A DNA stretch of 64,000 nucleotides, from contig NZ_JALGBX010000002.1 in the NCBI RefSeq assembly GCF_022808175.1, positions 434,001 to 498,000 of the forward strand, in the 5' to 3' direction. Origin of the DNA: Streptomyces sp. AP-93 (GTDB lineage: Bacteria; Actinomycetota; Actinomycetes; Streptomycetales; Streptomycetaceae). Both the position numbers and the translations under genes were made by a program. The notes under the pieces were generated by a model. That model made no database searches, had not been told where the DNA came from, and saw only the letters and a program-made list of their open reading frames with translations. Below are positions 22,314-30,283 of the stretch, piece by piece; position 1 is the stretch's first letter; each line of letters begins with the position of its first letter.

Positions 22314-23357
22314 GTGCGGTCAGACGCCAACCTTGCGGGGCCGATGGCCGATCCGGTCCCCGGTCCCCGCTCCGAATTCCCGGGCGACGATGTTTCACGT
22401 GAAACATCGGCCCCGCCCCTAGTGGACAACGAAGACACGCCCATCGGCCGTGCCGCCCAGATCGCGGTCGAGGCCCTCGGACGTGCGGGCGAGGGCCTGC
22501 CCAGGCCCCCGAAGACCCGGATCATGGTGGTGGCCAACCAGAAGGGCGGCGTGGGCAAGACCACGTCGACCGTGAACCTGGCCGCATCCCTGGCCCTGCA
22601 CGGTGCGCGGGTCCTGGTGGTCGACCTCGACCCGCAGGGCAACGCCTCGACGGCGCTGGGCATCGACCACCACGCGGACGTGCCGTCCATCTACGACGTG
22701 CTCGTGGACAGCCGGCCGCTGATGGAGGTCGTCCAGCCGGTGGCCGACGTGGAGGGGCTCTTCTGTGCGCCGGCCACGATCGACCTGGCGGGTGCCGAGA
22801 TCGAGCTGGTGTCCCTCGTGGCACGGGAGAGCCGTCTCCAGCGGGCCATCCAGGCGTACGAGCAGCCGCTCGACTACATCCTGATCGACTGCCCGCCCTC
22901 GCTGGGCCTGCTGACGGTGAACGCCCTGGTCGCGGGCGCGGAGGTGCTGATCCCGATCCAGTGCGAGTACTACGCACTGGAGGGACTCGGTCAGCTGCTG
23001 CGCAACGTGGACCTGGTGCGGGCGCACCTGAACCCGACGCTGCACGTGTCCACGATCCTGCTGACGATGTACGACGGCAGGACCCGGCTGGCCTCGCAGG
23101 TGGCGGAGGAGGTGCGCACCCACTTCGGCAAGGAGGTGCTGCGCACGAGCATCCCGCGGTCGGTCCGCATCTCCGAGGCTCCGAGCTACGGGCAGACGGT
23201 GCTGACCTACGACCCCGGTTCCAGCGGTTCCCTCTCCTACCTGGAGGCGGCGCGGGAGATCGCGCTGCGCGGGGCCGGATTCCAGTACGACCCCCAGCAT
23301 CCCCATCAGGGTGCGGGCATGAACAACACGCAAAGCATGGCGGAGGGGATCCAGTGA
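22314..23357 (+). CDS. parA: Chromosome partitioning ATPase ParA
   Basis: 347 aa from the GTG at 22314, chosen for the strong GAGGAGAG eight bases upstream; other starts in frame are ATG 22266 and GTG 22104. Deviant Walker A KGGVGKTT (77-84), Walker B region [32 protein letters not shown]. ParA dimers drive ParB-parS complexes and in Streptomyces line the hyphal tip during sporulation. A parS site is embedded near the N-terminus and translates as D-V-S-R-E-T-S. GTGA overlap with parB. Confidence 0.96.
   Translation: MRSDANLAGPMADPVPGPRSEFPGDDVSRETSAPPLVDNEDTPIGRAAQIAVEALGRAGEGLPRPPKTRIMVVANQKGGVGKTTSTVNLAASLALHGARVLVVDLDPQGNASTALGIDHHADVPSIYDVLVDSRPLMEVVQPVADVEGLFCAPATIDLAGAEIELVSLVARESRLQRAIQAYEQPLDYILIDCPPSLGLLTVNALVAGAEVLIPIQCEYYALEGLGQLLRNVDLVRAHLNPTLHVSTILLTMYDGRTRLASQVAEEVRTHFGKEVLRTSIPRSVRISEAPSYGQTVLTYDPGSSGSLSYLEAAREIALRGAGFQYDPQHPHQGAGMNNTQSMAEGIQ
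22392..22405. other. parS: parS site 2 (inside parA)
   Basis: GTTTCACGTGAAAC inside the parA coding region, within a 22-bp perfect palindrome (22388-22409). In frame it encodes V-S-R-E-T. Confidence 0.95.
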
Positions 23358-24448
23358 GTGAGCGACGTAGGGGTCTGGGGCGGGGGCTCGGCGCGCTGAT
23401 TCCCGCTGCTCCCCAGGAGAAGGTGCCGCCGGTGATCGGTGCCGGGTCGACGTCTCCGTCGGCGGTTCCGGTGCTGCCTTCGGAGCGGGGCATCGCGGCG
23501 GCGAAGCTGGCTTCGCTGGCGCAGGCCGATGTTTCACGTGAAACATCGCCGGTCGCCGTGTCCGTGAGCGAGCCGGAGCCGGTTGCCGCTCCGGCGGCCG
23601 GTGAGGTGGCGGGGGCTACGTTCGCGGAGCTCCCGATGGACTCGATCACGCCGAACCCGCGGCAGCCGCGTGAGGTGTTCGACGAGGACGCGCTGGCCGA
23701 GCTGGTGACCTCCATTCAGGAGGTGGGCCTGCTCCAGCCGGTGGTCGTGCGCCAGTCCGGCCCCGGCCGCTACGAGCTGATCATGGGCGAGCGGCGCTGG
23801 CGGGCGTGCCGGGAGGCCGGCCTGGGCCGGATCCCGGCGATCATCCGGGCCACGGACGACGAGAAGCTCCTGCTGGACGCGCTCCTGGAGAACCTGCACC
23901 GGGCGCAGCTGAACCCCTTGGAGGAGGCGGCCGCGTACGACCAGCTGCTCCAGGACTTCAACTGCACGCACGACCAGCTGGCGGACCGGATCGGGCGTTC
24001 CCGTCCGCAGGTCTCGAACACGCTGCGCCTGCTGAAGCTCTCCCCGCCCGTACAGCGGCGGGTGGCGGCGGGTGTGCTGTCGGCGGGGCACGCGCGGGCC
24101 CTGCTGTCGGTGGACAACTCCGAGGAGCAGGACCGGCTGGCGCACCGGATCGTGGCCGAGGGCCTCTCGGTGCGTGCGGTCGAGGAGATCGTGGCGCTGA
24201 TGGGGTCGGAGTCGCCGAGTTCGGTGAAGCCGAAGGGTCCGCGGGCGGGTGCCCGGGTCGCCCCGGCGCTCAGTGAGCTGGCGACGCGGTTGTCGGACCG
24301 GTTCGAGACGCGGGTGAAGGTGGATCTCGGCCAGAAGAAGGGCAAGATCACCGTCGAGTTCGCGTCGATGGAGGACCTGGAGCGGATCCTGGGGACTCTG
24401 GCGCCGGGCGAGGGCAAGGTGCTGGGCGAAGGCGCTGCCGGGGAGTAA
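23354..24448 (+). CDS. parB: Chromosome partitioning protein ParB
   Basis: 364 aa. The GTG at 23354 overlaps the parA stop. CTPase/N-terminal motifs GERRWRA (145-151) and [14 protein letters not shown] (179-192), then the parS-binding HTH ([20 protein letters not shown]) and a C-terminal dimerisation domain. ParB loads at parS as a CTP-gated clamp, spreads, and condenses the origin region for segregation. Residues 1-90 are a variable linker that contains a parS-encoded [11 protein letters not shown] hairpin follows the stop. Confidence 0.97.
   Translation: MSERRRGLGRGLGALIPAAPQEKVPPVIGAGSTSPSAVPVLPSERGIAAAKLASLAQADVSRETSPVAVSVSEPEPVAAPAAGEVAGATFAELPMDSITPNPRQPREVFDEDALAELVTSIQEVGLLQPVVVRQSGPGRYELIMGERRWRACREAGLGRIPAIIRATDDEKLLLDALLENLHRAQLNPLEEAAAYDQLLQDFNCTHDQLADRIGRSRPQVSNTLRLLKLSPPVQRRVAAGVLSAGHARALLSVDNSEEQDRLAHRIVAEGLSVRAVEEIVALMGSESPSSVKPKGPRAGARVAPALSELATRLSDRFETRVKVDLGQKKGKITVEFASMEDLERILGTLAPGEGKVLGEGAAGE
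23531..23544. other. parS: parS site 3 (inside parB)
   Basis: GTTTCACGTGAAAC inside the linker of ParB, within a 22-bp perfect palindrome (23527-23548), read in frame as V-S-R-E-T. Confidence 0.95.
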
Positions 24449-24458
24449 CCCACAGCCC

Positions 24459-24503
24459 GGGGGCGGGTCGTGCCGGTGTGAACCGGTGCGGCCCGCCCCC
24501 TTT
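24459..24503 (+). terminator. Terminator of parAB
   Basis: GGGGGCGGG (24459-24467) pairs with CCCGCCCCC (24492-24500), with an inner CCGGT/ACCGG stem, then TTT. Eleven bases past the parB stop. Confidence 0.8.
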
Positions 24504-24550
24504 GCCTTGTTGCGGTTTCGGGTGATTCGAGCTGTGGATACGATGCGGTC

Positions 24551-25168
24551 ATGGGTCGTCGGCTGGTACCGCTCACGCTGGACAACCTCCAAGACCTGCC
24601 CCGGCGTTGCCGGTCCTGTGTCTTCTGGGAGCTGGACCCCGTCAGCGGCGATGCCGCCGTGAAGGCGGGGAACGCTGCCGAGGAGAAGGAGGCGTGGATC
24701 TCCGCCGTCCTCCTGGAGTGGGGCTCGTGCGGCCGGGTGGTCTACGTGGACGAGGTTCCCGTGGGGTTCGTTCTCTACGCGCCGCCGGCGTACGTGCCGC
24801 GTGCGACGGCGTTCCCGACCAGCCCGGTGTCCCCGGACGCGGTACAGCTCATCACCTCGTGGATCATGCCGGGGTACCAGGGCCAGGGGCTGGGGCGGGT
24901 GATGGTCCAGACGGTGGCGAAGGATCTGCTGTGCAGGGGGTTCCGGGCGATCGAGGCGTTCGGCGATGCCCGGTGGGAGGGCCCGGCCTGTCTGCTGCCG
25001 GCGGACCATCTGCTGGCGGTGGGCTTCAAGACGGTACGCCCGCATCCGACGCGTCCCCGGCTGCGGTTGGAGCTGCGCTCCACGCTGTCGTGGAAGGAAG
25101 ACGTGGAACTGGCCCTGGACCGGCTGCTGGGCGCGGCCCGGAAGGAACCGGCGCTGCGTCCGCTGTGA
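24551..25168 (+). CDS. GNAT-family N-acetyltransferase
   Basis: 205 aa. The acetyl-CoA-binding motif A is IMPGYQGQGLGRVMVQTVAKD, and the preceding strand is LITSWIMP. The N-terminus has a cysteine pair context (PRRCRSCVFWELDP) that is conserved in this actinobacterial subfamily next to parB. Substrate unknown. It has no clear Shine-Dalgarno; TACGAT lies six bases before the ATG, so a leaderless transcript is possible. It converges on trxA across a strong hairpin. Confidence 0.88.
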   Translation: MGRRLVPLTLDNLQDLPRRCRSCVFWELDPVSGDAAVKAGNAAEEKEAWISAVLLEWGSCGRVVYVDEVPVGFVLYAPPAYVPRATAFPTSPVSPDAVQLITSWIMPGYQGQGLGRVMVQTVAKDLLCRGFRAIEAFGDARWEGPACLLPADHLLAVGFKTVRPHPTRPRLRLELRSTLSWKEDVELALDRLLGAARKEPALRPL

Positions 25169-25207
25169 GACGGGAGCAGCCTGCTCCCGGACGCGCATGA
25201 CATGCGA

Positions 25208-25239
25208 ACGGGGCCGCCCCTGGCAGGGGGCGGCCCCGT
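25208..25239. terminator. Bidirectional terminator between the acetyltransferase and trxA
   Basis: ACGGGGCCGCCCC (25208-25220) pairs with GGGGCGGCCCCGT-type bases up to 25239. It sits between converging genes. Confidence 0.85.
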
Positions 25240-25275
25240 GTCACGCGATCGCGTCCGGTCTCGGACGCGGGTGCG

Positions 25276-25614
25276 TCAGGCCTTGATGGTGACGAAGGCG
25301 TCGAGGTCGCGCAGGATGGCGGCCTTCGGCTTGGCGCCGACGATGGTCTTGACGACCTCGCCGCCCTGGTAGACGTTCAGCGTCGGGATGGACATGACGC
25401 CGTACTTGGCCGCCGTTTCCGGGTTCTCGTCGATGTTGAGCTTGACGATCTCGATCTCGTCACCGTACTCGGAGGCGATGGCCTCGAGGGACGGAGCGAT
25501 CTGGCGGCACGGACCGCACCAGGCGGCCCAGAAGTCCACCAGGACGGGCTTGTCGCTCTTGAGGACGTCGTCATCGAAGCTTGCGTCGGTGACGGTCTTG
25601 AGGGTGCCGGCCAC
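25276..25614 (-). CDS. trxA: Thioredoxin
   Basis: 112 aa from the GTG at 25614 (AAGGAGG six bases upstream); the frame is open to 25743 over trxB, which is a shadow. Active site WCGPC (32-36), cis-proline in SIPTLNVYQGG. It reduces protein disulphides and is recharged by TrxB, encoded 53 bases upstream in the same operon. Confidence 0.98.
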   Translation of the reverse strand: MAGTLKTVTDASFDDDVLKSDKPVLVDFWAAWCGPCRQIAPSLEAIASEYGDEIEIVKLNIDENPETAAKYGVMSIPTLNVYQGGEVVKTIVGAKPKAAILRDLDAFVTIKA

Positions 25615-25667
25615 AGCGGCCTCCTTCTTTTCCTGCGGGGAGTGGGGTGTGGTGCTGCTTGAGGGTG

Positions 25668-26627
25668 TCAGACCGCTGCGTGCGCCTTCTCGGCGTCCGC
25701 GAGGGCGGCGAGGAAGCGCTCGGCGTCGAGGGCCGCGGAGCAACCGGTGCCCGCGGCGGTGATGGCCTGACGGTAGATGTGGTCGACCACGTCGCCCGCG
25801 CCGAACACACCGGTGAGGCTGGTGCGGGTGGAGGGGGCGTCGACCTTGAGGTAGCCCTCCGCGTCGAGGTCGAGCTGGTCCTGGAACAGCTCGGTGCGCG
25901 GGTCGTGGCCGACGGCGATGAAGAGGCCGGTCACGGGCAGTTCGGAGGTCTCACCGGTCTTGGTGTTGCGCAGGGTGAGGCCGGTGAGCTTCTGCTCGCC
26001 GTGGATCTCCGCGACCTCGCTGTCCCAGGCGAACTTGATCTTCGGGTCGGCGAAGGCGCGGTCCTGCATGGCCTTGGAGGCGCGCAGGGAGTCGCGGCGG
26101 TGGACGATCGTCACGGACTTGGCGAACCGGGAGAGGAAGGTGGCCTCCTCGATCGCGGTGTCACCGCCGCCGACCACGGCGATGTCGTGCTCCTTGAAGA
26201 AGAAGCCGTCGCAGGTCGCGCACCAGGAGACGCCGCGGCCGGAGAGTGCGTCCTCGTTGGGCAGGCCGAGCTTGCGGTGCTGGGAACCGGTGGTCACGAT
26301 CACGGCCTTGGCGCGGTGCACGGTGCCGGCGGTGTCGGTGACGGTCTTGATCTCACCGGTGAGGTCCACGGCGATGACGTCGTCCGGAATCAGCTCGGCG
26401 CCGAAGCGCTCGGCCTGGCCACGCATGTTGTCCATGAGGTCCGGCCCCATGATGCCGTCCTGGAAGCCGGGGAAGTTCTCGACCTCGGTGGTGTTCATCA
26501 GTGCGCCACCGGCGGTGACGGCGCCTTCGAAGACCAGGGGCTTGAGCGAAGCGCGTGCGGTGTACAGGGCGGCGGTGTAACCGGCCGGCCCGGAGCCGAT
26601 GATGATCACGTTTCGTACGTCGCTCAC
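25668..26627 (-). CDS. trxB: Thioredoxin-disulfide reductase
   Basis: 319 aa from the GTG at 26627 (GAGGAA upstream). FAD motif [14 protein letters not shown], redox CATC (136-139), NADPH motif [17 protein letters not shown], and FAD-binding [15 protein letters not shown]. It passes electrons from NADPH to thioredoxin. In Streptomyces the trxBA operon is induced by disulphide stress through SigR, but I did not find a clear SigR promoter in the 125 bases upstream. Confidence 0.98.
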   Translation of the reverse strand: MSDVRNVIIIGSGPAGYTAALYTARASLKPLVFEGAVTAGGALMNTTEVENFPGFQDGIMGPDLMDNMRGQAERFGAELIPDDVIAVDLTGEIKTVTDTAGTVHRAKAVIVTTGSQHRKLGLPNEDALSGRGVSWCATCDGFFFKEHDIAVVGGGDTAIEEATFLSRFAKSVTIVHRRDSLRASKAMQDRAFADPKIKFAWDSEVAEIHGEQKLTGLTLRNTKTGETSELPVTGLFIAVGHDPRTELFQDQLDLDAEGYLKVDAPSTRTSLTGVFGAGDVVDHIYRQAITAAGTGCSAALDAERFLAALADAEKAHAAV

Positions 26628-26752
26628 GGGTTGATTCCTCGTCTCTGCGGACTGCCTGCTGCCTACCGGGGGGCCGGTGTGGACTCTCACCCCACCCAAC
26701 GGATCCTACGGCGCCCGCATTCCCGAGTTGTCCCCCCGGGCTTCCCGGCCGC

Positions 26753-27718
26753 TCAGCTCCTCGGGTAGGTGCGGGTGAGCAGGGGCTTTCCGGGAACGGC
26801 CGAGGGGTCGGTGACGCAGGCGGAGCCGACGAGATAGGCGTCCACGACGGTGGAGTCGCCGGGGTGCGGCAGGACGATGAGGAAGACGTCCTTGCCCTCG
26901 TAGGTGCCGGGTTCGAAGCCCAGGGGGGTCTCGGTGCGGCCGGTGGCTTCCTGGACGCAGGCGGGTGCCCCGAGCGCCCAGCCATCGGCAGGGGCGGGGC
27001 TCGGTTGGGCCGGAGGGCTGTTCTCCACCCCGAAGGTGTTGTTCCCCTCCCCCGCGGCCTTGTCCCCCGGGCCGCCGGACGCGAGGAGCTCGCGCACCGT
27101 GGCGGGGAGCCCCTGGGCGGTGTACTCGGGCGCGGCGGACCTGGGCTGGGCGGCGGACGCCTCGCTCCGCGCGGACATGTCCTGCGCGGGGCGGTCGCCG
27201 GACATCAGGCCGGCCACCAGGACGCCGGCGGCGCACGCCGCGAGCAGTCCGCCCGCGAGAGCGATCCGGCGGCGTGCGCGACGCCGTCCGGGGCCGGTTG
27301 GGCCGGCCGGGTGACCGGAGGGCCGCAGGGCGCCGGTCTCACTGAGCGGTCCGGGGGCGGTTTCACGTGAAACATCGGCTGAAAGATCGGCACCGGGGAC
27401 CCCTGTGGCCGGCCGGTCCGGGTGGCCGGGTCCGGACTTCCCGTGCGGGGTGGTGGAGTCGAGGAGTGCCTCGGCGGCGAGGGCCGCGTCGATCCGGCCG
27501 GAGATGTCGACGGGCATCCGGGCCGGCCCGGGCAGGGTGCCGAGGAGGGACCGGATCTCCTCCAGGGAGGCACGGACGTCCGCGCACAGGGGGCAGTCGC
27601 CGAGATGGCTGCGGACCTCCGCCGTGCGGGACGGGGAGAGGAGGCCTTCCGCCAGCTCGGAGATCTCCGAGACGTCGGGGTGCCCGATCGTGCCGGTCGC
27701 GCCGGTTGTGGGGTTCAC
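26753..27718 (-). CDS. Anti-sigma factor with zinc-finger-like N-terminus
   Basis: 321 aa. Residues ~12-55 match the ZAS anti-sigma domain (ISELAEGLLSPSRTAEVRSH, then LGDCPLC giving H-x3-C-x2-C). A linker, one membrane helix (IALAGGLLAACAAGVLVAGL), and a ~150-residue outside domain follow, with cysteines at GAPACVQEA and VGSACVTD. It should hold the co-encoded sigma factor at the membrane. GTG start overlaps the sigM stop by four bases. The linker carries a parS site that reads D-V-S-R-E-T-A. Confidence 0.88.
   Translation of the reverse strand: MNPTTGATGTIGHPDVSEISELAEGLLSPSRTAEVRSHLGDCPLCADVRASLEEIRSLLGTLPGPARMPVDISGRIDAALAAEALLDSTTPHGKSGPGHPDRPATGVPGADLSADVSRETAPGPLSETGALRPSGHPAGPTGPGRRRARRRIALAGGLLAACAAGVLVAGLMSGDRPAQDMSARSEASAAQPRSAAPEYTAQGLPATVRELLASGGPGDKAAGEGNNTFGVENSPPAQPSPAPADGWALGAPACVQEATGRTETPLGFEPGTYEGKDVFLIVLPHPGDSTVVDAYLVGSACVTDPSAVPGKPLLTRTYPRS
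27360..27373. other. parS: parS site 4 (inside the anti-sigma gene)
   Basis: GTTTCACGTGAAAC within coding sequence, read as V-S-R-E-T. The palindrome stops at the 14-bp core. Confidence 0.95.
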
Positions 27719-28413
27719 GCTCGTCCACCTCCGCCCTTCACTGCGTTGGGGTCCGGGGCCGGGACCCCGCGGTCTGCCGTCGGTGGGACGGTTGTCCCCG
27801 GTGTCCGGTTCCTTCCCCGCTCGGTGTCGGTGTTATCCCCGGTGGGCGTGCGCAGATGAGTGAGGAGCGGGACGAGTTTCGCCCTGCCGCGTGCGCACCG
27901 GCTCTTCACGGTGCCGACGGGGACGTCGAGGATGCGGGCGGCCTCGGCGACGGGGTAGCCCTGCATGTCGACGAGGACCAGAGCGGCCTTCTGATCGGCC
28001 GGGAGGGTGCTCAGGGCCGCCAGCAGCTGCCGGTGGAGGTCCTGGCGCTCCGCGGGTGCCTCGGCGGACTCGTGGGGCTCCAGAAGGCGCTCCAGGCGGT
28101 CCGTGTCGTCGAGGGGGGACGTCCTGCGGGAGGCGGCCTTGCGGGCCCGGTCCAGACAGGCGTTCACGGTGATGCGGTGGAGCCAGGTCGTGACGGCGGA
28201 TTCACCGCGGAAGGTGTGCGCGGCCCGGTAGGCGGAGACCAGGGCGTCCTGCACGGCGTCGGCGGCTTCCTCCCGGTCGCCGAGGGTGCGCAGGGCCACG
28301 GCCCACAGCCGGTCGCGGTGCCGGCGTACGAGCTCGCCGAAGGCGTCCGGATCTCCGGCGGCGTGCAGCGCCAGGAGTTCCTGGTCGCTGCGGCCGGGTG
28401 TGGCTTCGTCCAA
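27715..28413 (-). CDS. sigM: ECF RNA polymerase sigma factor SigM-like
   Basis: 232 aa. Region 2 (AFGELVRRHRDRLWAVALRT, DREEAADAVQDALVSAYRA) and region 4 (LPADQKAALVLVDMQGYPVA, ARILDVPVGTVKSRCARGRA) are intact; the ~40-residue tail is disordered. TTG start at 28413 with GGGAGGGGG seven bases upstream. Position between murJ/pseudokinase and anti-sigma/trxB matches sigM of mycobacteria, so the symbol is used on synteny. The name sigM is also used for a different S. coelicolor gene. Confidence 0.9.
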   Translation of the reverse strand: MDEATPGRSDQELLALHAAGDPDAFGELVRRHRDRLWAVALRTLGDREEAADAVQDALVSAYRAAHTFRGESAVTTWLHRITVNACLDRARKAASRRTSPLDDTDRLERLLEPHESAEAPAERQDLHRQLLAALSTLPADQKAALVLVDMQGYPVAEAARILDVPVGTVKSRCARGRAKLVPLLTHLRTPTGDNTDTERGRNRTPGTTVPPTADRGVPAPDPNAVKGGGGRA

Positions 28414-28438
28414 CGCTGGCCCCCTCCCCTGCTGTCCG

Positions 28439-30235
28439 TCAGCCCGTGAACTTCACGTCCGAGATGGCCTGCTTGAACGTGCCGCCGCTGAACGCATCGC
28501 TGCCCGCTTCCGGCATCGCGGTGATCCAGAGGAGGACGAAGCGTGCTTTGACCGGAGTTTCGGCGGTCAGCGCGAGCGTGCTGGTCGAGGTCTTGTTGCC
28601 GGCGATCTTCTGCATGGCGGAGACCGGAGTCGACGAGGACAAAGAGGGAGCCCTGTAGAGCGTGATGGTGGTGTGGTTGCCGGCGTACTTGAGCGCTACG
28701 GAGGCGCCACTGACGTCCTGCTCGGAGCCGACGTCGTAGACGATGCCGACGCCCGCCTTGAAGTCCGCCTTCATTTCTGGGCCGTCGTAGTAGCTCCTGG
28801 TCTTCCAGAAGGTGGTGACGTCCTTGTCGAAGGTGTTCTTGACGCCTGCCTGGTCCTGGGCGGTGCCGTCGGGGTAGTACTCGCGGGCATCCGTGATGCC
28901 GAGCTGGACCGGCTCCTTCTTCTCCGGGGTGCCGTCGGTCTTCTCGTGCGTGGTCTGGCTGCCGCTGGTGCTGCCCTGGTTGTTCCGGTTGAGCAGGGTG
29001 TCGGCGAGCTGCCAGCTGCCCAGTCCGAGGGCGGCGATCAGCAGGGCTGCTACGCCCCACTTGAGGACGCGGCCGGTACGGCTCTGCAGGGGCGGCGGCG
29101 GGGGAACGACGGTGAGGACCTGCGCGGTGGGCATGCCGGGGCCCTGGGGCCTGCCGTAGCTGCCCTGCTGGTAGGTGGTGTGCTGGTACTCCGGAGGCGC
29201 GGTGAAGGTGGGCTCCGGCGGCCGGATGCGGGGCATCGCGGCCACGGCCTTGGAGAGCTCTTCCGGGGTGGTGCAGGCGGGTTCCTGCCGCGATGCGGTG
29301 GCCCCGTCGTTGGCGAGGGCACGCATGGCCAGCTCGCCCAGACCGCGGTGCACGCCCGCGCGGACCTGGTCGGGGGCGATCAGGCCGACGCCCTTGGGCA
29401 GGCCGGTGAGGCCGTAGGCGTCGCTCTCGTACGGCCAGCGCTGGGTCAGCGAGGCGTACAGGAGGGCGCCGATGGCCTCGGTGTCCGAGCGCTGCGGGGT
29501 CTCGCTGGTGATGCCGCGCAGGGCGGCGTTCACGGCGAGGCCGCGGATGCGGTACTGGCCCGTGGAGGTGCGCAGTATCGCGCTGGGGGTCAGCCGCAGG
29601 TGCGCCAGGCCCTCGCGGTGCGCGGCGGCCATGGCCTGGGAGACCTGGCTGACGAGCTGGTAGGCCTCGTGCGGCTCCATGGGGCCGGCGGCGAGGACCG
29701 CGGTGAGCTCCGTGGCGTCGGGGAGCCACTCGTGGACGACGTAGACGAGGTCGTTCTCCTCCACGGCGTCCAGGACCTGGACGAACCGGGGGTCGCCGAG
29801 CAGGGCCGAGGAGCGGGCGGCGGCCAGGACGGCGCGGGCCCGCGCGTGGTCGGCGGGCAGCAGGTGGACGCCCACGGCCCGGCGCAGCTTCTCGTCCATC
29901 GCACGCCAGCTGCTGAATCCGTCCAGACGGGTGACGCACTCTTCGAGCCGGTAGCGCCTGGCCAGCTTGTGGCCGCTGTGCAGCTCGGGCGCGGCAGCGG
30001 GTGCCGCGTTCCTGCGATCGCCGTCCGTTTCGGGCATGGTTCCGTCCGCGGCTCGTCCGTTCTGGGTGTCCACCCCGTCGGCCGTGGCCTGGGCCGTCTC
30101 CGCGGCCAGCGGCTCGTCGCCGCCGTTGTCGGCCACGTCGACGGCAGCCGTGCTACGTTCCGCCACCGTCGTCCCCGCCTCCCCATCCGTTGCGCGCTGT
30201 CGGCCAGTCTGCGAAGCCATGCCAATTGTGCCCAC
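28439..30235 (-). CDS. Membrane pseudokinase with an outside discoidin-like domain
   Basis: 598 aa (GTG at 30235; ATG five codons later at 30220 also possible). Residues ~85-340 align with the kinase fold (RYRLEECVTRLDGFSSWRAM, VHEWLPDATELTAVL) but lack catalytic residues: the VAIK lysine is missing (VGVHLL), HRD is HLRLTPSAIL and DFG is RGLAV. A membrane helix (WGVAALLIAALGLGSWQLA, ~415) leads to a domain of ~150 residues with AREYYPDGTAQDQAG and TFWKTRSYYDGP, resembling an F5/8-type C fold. In mycobacteria a similar pseudokinase is fused to MviN/MurJ and binds a FHA protein; here it is a separate gene just after murJ. Role: likely regulator of lipid II flipping (inference). Confidence 0.85.
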   Translation of the reverse strand: MGTIGMASQTGRQRATDGEAGTTVAERSTAAVDVADNGGDEPLAAETAQATADGVDTQNGRAADGTMPETDGDRRNAAPAAAPELHSGHKLARRYRLEECVTRLDGFSSWRAMDEKLRRAVGVHLLPADHARARAVLAAARSSALLGDPRFVQVLDAVEENDLVYVVHEWLPDATELTAVLAAGPMEPHEAYQLVSQVSQAMAAAHREGLAHLRLTPSAILRTSTGQYRIRGLAVNAALRGITSETPQRSDTEAIGALLYASLTQRWPYESDAYGLTGLPKGVGLIAPDQVRAGVHRGLGELAMRALANDGATASRQEPACTTPEELSKAVAAMPRIRPPEPTFTAPPEYQHTTYQQGSYGRPQGPGMPTAQVLTVVPPPPPLQSRTGRVLKWGVAALLIAALGLGSWQLADTLLNRNNQGSTSGSQTTHEKTDGTPEKKEPVQLGITDAREYYPDGTAQDQAGVKNTFDKDVTTFWKTRSYYDGPEMKADFKAGVGIVYDVGSEQDVSGASVALKYAGNHTTITLYRAPSLSSSTPVSAMQKIAGNKTSTSTLALTAETPVKARFVLLWITAMPEAGSDAFSGGTFKQAISDVKFTG

Positions 30236-30283
30236 AGTCCACCGATCTGCACGACACGCCAGGGAGCAGGATGGTTGTACGCA